A DNA stretch of 20,009 nt from an uncultured Paraburkholderia sp. (GTDB taxonomy: Bacteria > Pseudomonadota > Gammaproteobacteria > Burkholderiales > Burkholderiaceae): assembly GCA_937917025.1 (NCBI GenBank), contig CALFSF010000556.1, forward strand, positions 1-20,009. The letters run 5' to 3'. Shown here in pieces: positions 15,630 through 20,009 of this stretch (within the stretch, counting starts at the first letter, position 1; every line of letters starts with the position of its first letter). The position numbers and the translations under genes are program-made. A model generated the notes under the pieces. It had not been told where the DNA came from and ran no database searches. It worked only from the letters and a program-made list of their open reading frames with translations.

Positions 15630-16489
15630 GCCAGCTTGCCGCCACCCCCGTTGCACCCGCTTCGTCGATCAATTCGCCGATGGCGAAGCTTCGACGCAGC
15701 ATCCCCGGCATCCTCGCGTGGCTCGTCGCGCTGCTGCTGTTCTTCCCGATCTTCTGGATGACGATCACCGCGTTCAAGACGGAGCAGCAGGCGTATTCGT
15801 CGTCGCTCTTCTTCACGCCGACGCTCGACAGCTTTCGCGAGGTGTTCGCGCGCAGCAATTACTTTGCGTTCGCCTGGAATTCGATCCTGATTTCGGTGGG
15901 CGTGACGGTGCTGTGCCTGATCCTCGCCGTGCCGGCCGCGTACGCGATGGCGTTCTTCCCGTCGCGCCGCACGCAGAAACTGCTGCTGTGGATGCTGTCG
16001 ACGAAGATGATGCCGTCCGTCGGCGTGCTGGTGCCGATCTATCTGCTGTGGAAAAACAGCGGCCTGCTCGACACGGTGTCCGGTCTCGTGATCGTCTATA
16101 CGCTCATCAACCTGCCGATCGCGGTCTGGATGGCGTTCACGTACTTCGCCGAAATACCGCGCGATATTCTCGAGGCGGGACGGATCGACGGCGCGGCGAC
16201 GTGGCAGGAGATCGTCTATCTGCTGATGCCGATGGCGTTGCCGGGTCTGGCGTCGACGGCGCTCCTGCTCGTCATCCTGTCGTGGAACGAAGCGTTCTGG
16301 AGCATCAACCTGTCGAGTTCGAACGCCGCGCCGCTGACGGTTTTCATCGCTTCGTATTCGAGCCCTGAAGGTTTATTCTGGGCCAAGCTCTCGGCGGCTT
16401 CGCTGCTGGCGGTCGCGCCGATCCTGATCGTCGGCTGGCTGTCGCAGAAGCAGCTGGTGCGCGGCCTTACGTTCGGGGCGGTCAAATGA
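15626..16489 (+). CDS. Polyol/sugar ABC transporter permease 2 (MalG/SmoG-like)
   Basis: The second inner-membrane permease of the CUT1-type polyol importer. The frame is open from 14777, but that region is the preceding gene in another frame; ATG 15626 overlaps the previous stop by 4 nt (ATGA) and has AGGGGAG at 15611-15617. The 287-residue product has a short cytoplasmic N-terminus, six hydrophobic helices and the EAA loop LEAGRIDGAATWQEIVYLLMP. It ends LVRGLTFGAVK, a typical MalG-like C-terminus that reaches toward the ATPase. The next gene, a HAD phosphatase, again overlaps by ATGA. Confidence 0.93.
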   Translation: MSQLAATPVAPASSINSPMAKLRRSIPGILAWLVALLLFFPIFWMTITAFKTEQQAYSSSLFFTPTLDSFREVFARSNYFAFAWNSILISVGVTVLCLILAVPAAYAMAFFPSRRTQKLLLWMLSTKMMPSVGVLVPIYLLWKNSGLLDTVSGLVIVYTLINLPIAVWMAFTYFAEIPRDILEAGRIDGAATWQEIVYLLMPMALPGLASTALLLVILSWNEAFWSINLSSSNAAPLTVFIASYSSPEGLFWAKLSAASLLAVAPILIVGWLSQKQLVRGLTFGAVK

Positions 16490-17175
16490 CAGTATCGACT
16501 CACGCGCTGATCTGCGATTGCGACGGGGTGCTGATCGACAGCGAAGCGATCGCCGCGCGGATGCTCGTGCACGAACTGGAATCGCGCTGGCCAGGCCTCG
16601 ATGTCGCGCCCGTCGTGATGCCGCTCCTCGGCATGCGCACCGAGCACGTGCTCGATGCGACGGCCGCGCAGCTCGAGCGCACGCTGAGCGCCACCGATAT
16701 CGAGGCGATCCGCGAAGCGGTGAGCGCCGGCGCGATGGAAGCGCCGCTCGTCGACGGCATCGTCGAGGCGCTCGGGCAGGTTCCGCTGCGCAAGGCCTGT
16801 GCGAGCAACAGCAACACGGCCTATGTGCAGGCGGTGCTGGCGCGTACCGGGCTCGTGGAATTTTTCGGCGACCGCGTGTTTTGCGCGGACAGCGTCGCGC
16901 AGCCGAAGCCCGCGCCGGACGTTTATCTGGCTGCCGCGCGCGGTTTGAACCTGACGCCGGACGCGTGTCTCGTGGTCGAGGACAGCGTGACGGGCGTGAG
17001 CGCGGCGAGCGCGGCCGGCATGACGGTGATCGGCTTTATCGGCGGCGGCCACGCGAACGACGCGCAAATCGAGGCGCTGCGCGCGGCCGGCGCGGTGCAC
17101 GTGTTCGACGACATGCGGCAACTGCCGGTATTCGTCACGCAGTGGATGGAGCGTGTCGCCATAGGCTCGCATTGA
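16486..17175 (+). CDS. HAD-superfamily sugar-phosphatase-like hydrolase (beta-PGM/Gph-like)
   Basis: A cytoplasmic Mg-dependent phosphotransferase of the HAD superfamily, 229 residues, with a cap domain of the subclass I type. ATG 16486 overlaps the permease stop by 4 nt. All four core motifs are visible: nucleophile Asp11 and acid/base Asp13 in DCDGVLID, Ser108 in CASNSN, Lys141 in QPKPAPD, and Glu165-Asp166 in VVEDSVTG. The enzyme may dephosphorylate or isomerise a sugar phosphate made from the imported polyol; its exact substrate cannot be read from the sequence. Its tight insertion between the permease and ATPase genes suggests a dedicated role in this pathway, for example clearing a toxic or dead-end phosphate ester. 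This is inference. Confidence 0.9.
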   Translation: MTVSTHALICDCDGVLIDSEAIAARMLVHELESRWPGLDVAPVVMPLLGMRTEHVLDATAAQLERTLSATDIEAIREAVSAGAMEAPLVDGIVEALGQVPLRKACASNSNTAYVQAVLARTGLVEFFGDRVFCADSVAQPKPAPDVYLAAARGLNLTPDACLVVEDSVTGVSAASAAGMTVIGFIGGGHANDAQIEALRAAGAVHVFDDMRQLPVFVTQWMERVAIGSH

Positions 17176-17245
17176 TGCGAGGCGGCGCGCACAATTACGT
17201 GAAAATGAAAGTGGAAGCATCAGCAGCCCCATTGGGAGACACATC

Positions 17246-18355
17246 ATGGCAAGCCTGACCCTGCGCGGCATCGCGAAGCGCTACGACGACACCGAAGTGA
17301 TGCGCAACATCAACCTCGACATCGCGGACGGCGAGTTCGTCGTATTCGTGGGGCCGAGCGGTTGCGGAAAGTCGACGCTGATGCGCATGATCGCCGGCCT
17401 CGAGGACATCAGCAGCGGCGACCTGAACATCGACGGCGTGCGCGTGAACGACATTCCGCCGGCCAAACGCGGCATCGCGATGGTGTTCCAGTCGTACGCG
17501 CTTTATCCGCACATGACGCTGTACGACAACATGGCGTTCGGCCTGAAACTCGCCGGCACGAAAAAGCCGGAAATCGACGCGGCCGTGCGCAACGCGGCGA
17601 AGATCCTGCACATCGACCATCTGCTCGACCGCAAGCCGAAGCAGCTGTCGGGCGGGCAGCGTCAGCGCGTCGCGATCGGCCGCGCGATCACCCGCAAGCC
17701 GAAGGTGTTTTTGTTCGACGAACCGCTGTCGAATCTCGACGCGGCATTGCGCGTGAAGATGCGCCTCGAGTTCGCGCGCCTGCACGACGAGCTGAAGACG
17801 ACGATGATCTACGTGACGCACGATCAGGTCGAAGCCATGACGCTCGCCGACAAGATCGTCGTGCTGTCGGCGGGGAACATCGAGCAGGTCGGCAGCCCGA
17901 ACCGTCTGTATCACGCGCCGGCGAACCGTTTTGTCGCGGGCTTCATCGGCTCGCCGAAGATGAACTTCTTCGAAGGCACGGTGCAGTCGGTGACGGCGGA
18001 TGGCGTGACGGTGCGCTACGACACGGGCGAGACGCAGCGCGTGGCGGTGGAGCCTTCGAACGTGAAGGAGGGCGACAAGGTGACGGTCGGCATCCGGCCC
18101 GAACACACGCACGTGAATTCGGGCGAATACGGCGTTTCGGTGACGACGATGGCGATCGAATCGCTCGGTGACGCGGCGTACCTGTATGCGGAATCGAGCG
18201 TGGCGCCCGATGGCGTCATCGCGCGCATTCCGCCGCTGGAACGCCATGACCGTGGCGAGACGCTGAAGCTGGGCGCGACGCCGGATCACTGCCATCTGTT
18301 CGATGCGAACGGTCAGGCGTTCGAGCGCAAGATCATCGAGGTGCTGGCTGCGTGA
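17246..18355 (+). CDS. Polyol/sugar ABC transporter ATPase (MalK/UgpC/SmoK-like)
   Basis: The ATP-hydrolysing subunit of the polyol importer, cytoplasmic and bound to both permeases. ATG 17246 follows GGGAGA about 8 bases upstream, with a 70-bp gap after the HAD gene. In the 369-residue product, Walker A is GPSGCGKST at 36-44, Q-loop Gln82, signature LSGGQ at 134-138, Walker B VFLFDEP at 154-160 and switch His192. The C-terminal 130 residues form the regulatory TOBE/OB domain of the MalK group, with VGIRPEH as landmark. It is the last gene of the plus-strand cluster and is followed by an intrinsic terminator. One ATPase per operon is expected to serve as a homodimer. Confidence 0.95.
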   Translation: MASLTLRGIAKRYDDTEVMRNINLDIADGEFVVFVGPSGCGKSTLMRMIAGLEDISSGDLNIDGVRVNDIPPAKRGIAMVFQSYALYPHMTLYDNMAFGLKLAGTKKPEIDAAVRNAAKILHIDHLLDRKPKQLSGGQRQRVAIGRAITRKPKVFLFDEPLSNLDAALRVKMRLEFARLHDELKTTMIYVTHDQVEAMTLADKIVVLSAGNIEQVGSPNRLYHAPANRFVAGFIGSPKMNFFEGTVQSVTADGVTVRYDTGETQRVAVEPSNVKEGDKVTVGIRPEHTHVNSGEYGVSVTTMAIESLGDAAYLYAESSVAPDGVIARIPPLERHDRGETLKLGATPDHCHLFDANGQAFERKIIEVLAA

Positions 18356-18425
18356 AGCTTCGATGCGTTGCGGCGCGGCGTTAGAACCCGCCGCGCTGCA
18401 AGGCCCGAACAACGGGCAACTGACT

Positions 18426-18465
18426 GCTGCGCCGTCTGCTGTCTCCCCGGCGGCGCAGCTTTTTT
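18426..18465 (+). terminator. Rho-independent terminator ending the polyol ABC operon
   Basis: A perfect 9-bp stem, GCTGCGCCG at 18426-18434 with CGGCGCAGC at 18451-18459, is followed by six T. The loop is long (16 nt). It lies 70 bp after the ATPase stop; a GC-rich 13-bp hairpin (18368-18380 with 18389-18401, one G-U pair, no T-run) precedes it. Confidence 0.8.
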
Positions 18466-18506
18466 AGCGTCAGCGCTTGCGATCAGCTTTGGCCGTCTCA
18501 TGTCGA

Positions 18507-18537
18507 CCGGCGTTCGCGCTTTAGCGCGTTCCGCCGG
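18507..18537 (-). other. GC-rich hairpin at the 3' side of the regulator gene
   Basis: CCGGCG at 18507-18512 pairs with CGCCGG at 18532-18537, with an inner CGCGC/GCGCG stem around TTTA. It lies 12 bp after the regulator stop. There is no T-run on the minus strand, so a terminator role is only possible. Confidence 0.35.
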
Positions 18538-18549
18538 CCCCATGCCAGG

Positions 18550-19509
18550 TTATTGCTGCGTTCCGTCTTCCAGCGCCGCGCGCGCGCAGCGCTCGTCGGT
18601 CACGAGGCCCGACAGCCAGCCGCCCTTCAGCGCGGCAATCACCGCATCGCGTTTGCGCTCGCCGCCGGCGAAGCCGATCGTCGGCCGCTTCGGCGGCGAA
18701 TCCAGGTAGAGGCTCGTGACGCGGTTGCCGGTCGGCGACACGACCCGCGCACCCGCTGCGTTGATCGGCAGCCCCAGCATTTCCGCCACGGCGCCGCGCT
18801 GGACCAGGTCCTTCACCTCGGCCGACGTGATGAACCCGTCCTCATGCAGCGGACAGTCCGGCCCGATATTGCCGATCCCGACAAACGCGACATCCGCCGA
18901 CCCCGACAGCGATTCGACGATGCGATACAGCCGGTGATTGACCCACTGCGCGCGCTCGGCTTCGTTATCGGCGATCAGCGGCGCGGGCAGCAGAAAATGC
19001 TTGCCGCCGGTTTTCTCGGAGATATGCAGCGCGACGTCGTAGCGGTTTGACGAGCCGTCCTGCGCGATCGCGCCCACCATCGAGACCAGCCGGTGCTGCG
19101 GACGATCGAGTTGCGCGATCTGGTCGACGGCGGCCTTCAGCGTACGCCCGCTGCTCACCGCGACGATCATCGGTTTTTCCTCGAGCAGATAGCGCTCCAT
19201 CACCTGTGCGCCCGCGACGGCCAGCTTGCGGTCGATCTCTTCGGGCGTGTCGTCGTCGACCGGGACGATTTCGCAGAACGACAGCCCGTAGCGCTTCGAC
19301 AGCTGGTCGGCAAGCGCGAGGCAGTCGGCCAGTTGATGATCGACGCGCACGCGGATCAGGTTCTTCTCGACCGCGAACGCGACGAGCCGCTGCGCGACCG
19401 GGCGTGACACCTGGAGCTTTTCCGCGATCTCGTTCTGCGTGTTGCCCGCGACGTAATAGAGCCACGCGGCGCGGGTGGCGAGATCGAGTTTTTCGGTAGA
19501 CCTGGACAC
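18550..19509 (-). CDS. SorC/DeoR-family sugar-binding transcriptional regulator
   Basis: A DNA-binding regulator that probably controls the adjacent polyol cluster in response to a phosphorylated sugar. The start is GTG 19509 (no ATG gives an intact HTH), and its ribosome site is poor, suggesting low expression. The 319-residue product has an N-terminal helix-turn-helix at about 12-45 (AAWLYYVAGNTQNEIAEKL and VSRPVAQRLV) and a C-terminal sugar-binding domain of the SorC type from about 65 to the end. Landmarks are VSSGRTLKAAVDQ, which resembles the phosphate-binding GxGxT segment with Ser in place of the first Gly, VAFVGIGNIG, and IGFAGGERKRDAVIAALKGGWLSGLVTDE. SorC proteins bind as tetramers near promoters and are released or activated by sugar phosphates; xylulose-5-phosphate would be a reasonable ligand here. 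It is transcribed convergent to the ABC operon and in line with the partial xylulokinase upstream. Confidence 0.93.
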   Translation of the reverse strand: MSRSTEKLDLATRAAWLYYVAGNTQNEIAEKLQVSRPVAQRLVAFAVEKNLIRVRVDHQLADCLALADQLSKRYGLSFCEIVPVDDDTPEEIDRKLAVAGAQVMERYLLEEKPMIVAVSSGRTLKAAVDQIAQLDRPQHRLVSMVGAIAQDGSSNRYDVALHISEKTGGKHFLLPAPLIADNEAERAQWVNHRLYRIVESLSGSADVAFVGIGNIGPDCPLHEDGFITSAEVKDLVQRGAVAEMLGLPINAAGARVVSPTGNRVTSLYLDSPPKRPTIGFAGGERKRDAVIAALKGGWLSGLVTDERCARAALEDGTQQ

Positions 19510-19617
19510 GATGGATCTTTGACGTGAGCGGCTTGCGCCGCGTGACAGGGTTCGGTGCGTCGACGACCGGAAATGGATCGCGCGCCGATGATAGCAGTCG
19601 TCTTTCTAAAACCGGTT

Positions 19618-19640
19618 GCGCGTCCGGATGCCGGACGCGC
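19618..19640 (-). terminator. Hairpin terminator candidate after the second xylulokinase gene
   Basis: A perfect 10-bp stem, GCGCGTCCGG at 19618-19627 with CCGGACGCGC at 19631-19640, has a 3-nt loop and lies 13 bp after the xylulokinase stop. On the minus strand it is followed by AACCGGTTTTAG, a delayed and short T-run, so termination may be partial and allow read-through into the regulator gene. Confidence 0.5.
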
Positions 19641-19653
19641 TCACATCAATGGC

Positions 19654-20009
19654 TCACGCCAGTGGCGCGCGCGCCGGATCGAAGAGCGGCCGCACATGCC
19701 GGTAGAGCGCGCGGTACGTGTCGAGCCGCGCGCGCAGCGCGGCATGCCGCGCGGGGTCCGGTGTGAATTCGATTTCGACGGGCGGCTTCGTGAGCACCGT
19801 CGCCGGATCGCCGCCGGCTGCGAGCCAGCCGAGCCGCGCCGCGCCGAGTGCCGCGCCGGTTTCGCCGCCGCCGTGCTTGCGCGTCGGCGTGTCGAGCGCG
19901 TCGGCAAGCAGTTGCGCCCAGTAGTTGCTGCGCGCGCCGCCGCCGATCAGCGACAGCGCGCGCGCTTCGGTGCCGGCGGCACGCAGCGCGTCGAGGCCAT
20001 CGGTGAGCG
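19654..20009 (-). CDS. xylB: Xylulokinase (FGGY kinase), C-terminal part; 5' end beyond the right edge
   Basis: The minus strand is open from the window edge to TGA at 19656-19654, giving 117 residues of the C-terminal half of a sugar kinase; it has no start codon in view. The segment SLIGGGARSNYWAQLLADALD carries the IGGGARS...W..(L/M)LAD signature of E. coli XylB-type xylulokinases, shown here only in part: IGGGARSNYW at residues 21-30 of the visible piece. GAALGAARLG then matches the conserved ATP-site helix of the family. The expected reaction is D-xylulose to D-xylulose-5-phosphate. It lies upstream of the SorC regulator on the same strand (144-bp gap) and fits the polyol cluster, because oxidation of D-arabitol or xylitol gives D-xylulose. 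It is a separate gene from the kinase at 5888-7318 and is closer to the canonical XylB motifs. Confidence 0.88.
   Translation of the reverse strand, partial: LTDGLDALRAAGTEARALSLIGGGARSNYWAQLLADALDTPTRKHGGGETGAALGAARLGWLAAGGDPATVLTKPPVEIEFTPDPARHAALRARLDTYRALYRHVRPLFDPARAPLA

Noticed and set aside
17195..18412. 405-codon open frame on the minus strand opposite the polyol ATPase
   Set aside because: It is an antisense shadow of a MalK-type ATPase with complete motifs; no domain is recognisable.
1..20009. CRISPR arrays, tRNA or rRNA genes, prophage, toxin-antitoxin or secretion-system genes
   Set aside because: None was found on reading either strand; the only repeat cluster (3779-3883) has copies and spacers too short and irregular for CRISPR.

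Overview
The window looks like chromosomal DNA from a high-GC betaproteobacterium of the Burkholderia/Paraburkholderia/Caballeronia group. The basis is strong G/C third-position codon bias, very long antisense shadow frames, and gene types typical of these genomes: a tripartite RND pump with a NodT lipoprotein, a glutathione-dependent formaldehyde pair, and a SorC-regulated polyol ABC cluster. This assignment rests on pattern recognition, not on a database search.

Left part (1-5492). The C-terminal two thirds of an RND (HAE1) drug-efflux permease enter from the left edge. One base after its stop comes its outer-membrane factor, a NodT-family lipoprotein. About 130 bp further on is an intrinsic terminator. 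It lies inside a gene-free stretch (3525-4055) that carries an array of TGAGCAGATA repeats, including a perfect 24-bp palindrome, and a 12-bp inverted repeat; I read this as the decayed end or ends of a mobile element. A purine/uracil NCS2 permease follows on the minus strand.

Middle (5888-12080). A xylulokinase-type sugar kinase is followed by the glutathione-dependent formaldehyde oxidation pair (frmA, fghA), closed by a strong terminator. Facing it is a translationally coupled metal-uptake ABC operon on the minus strand (substrate-binding protein, ATPase, permease; 4-nt and 8-nt overlaps) with a candidate Zur box upstream. Its ATPase ends in an extreme His-rich tail with 15 histidines. The binding protein has no His-rich loop, and its visible ligand set includes Glu at the third position, as in Mn-type proteins. 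The metal handled is therefore less certain than the usual 'zinc' label implies.

Right part (12298-20009). This is a polyol uptake and catabolism cluster. On the plus strand it holds an SDR polyol dehydrogenase (probable TTG start), a periplasmic binding protein, two tandem hairpins, two MalFG-type permeases, a HAD phosphatase, and a MalK/SmoK-type ATPase, ending at an intrinsic terminator. On the minus strand a SorC-family sugar-responsive regulator (GTG start) lies behind the 3' end of a second xylulokinase that runs off the right edge. The likely logic is that the polyol is imported, oxidised to a ketose by the SDR, phosphorylated by the kinase (D-xylulose to xylulose-5-phosphate), and sensed as a phosphorylated intermediate by the SorC regulator. 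A TTGACA-type promoter with an adjacent near-palindrome upstream of the SDR gene is a candidate control point.

I saw no tRNA, rRNA, CRISPR array, phage genes or intact transposase. Most of the window is ordinary. The points most worth checking are the repeat array near 3.6-4.0 kb and the unusual division of metal-binding features in the metal ABC operon.
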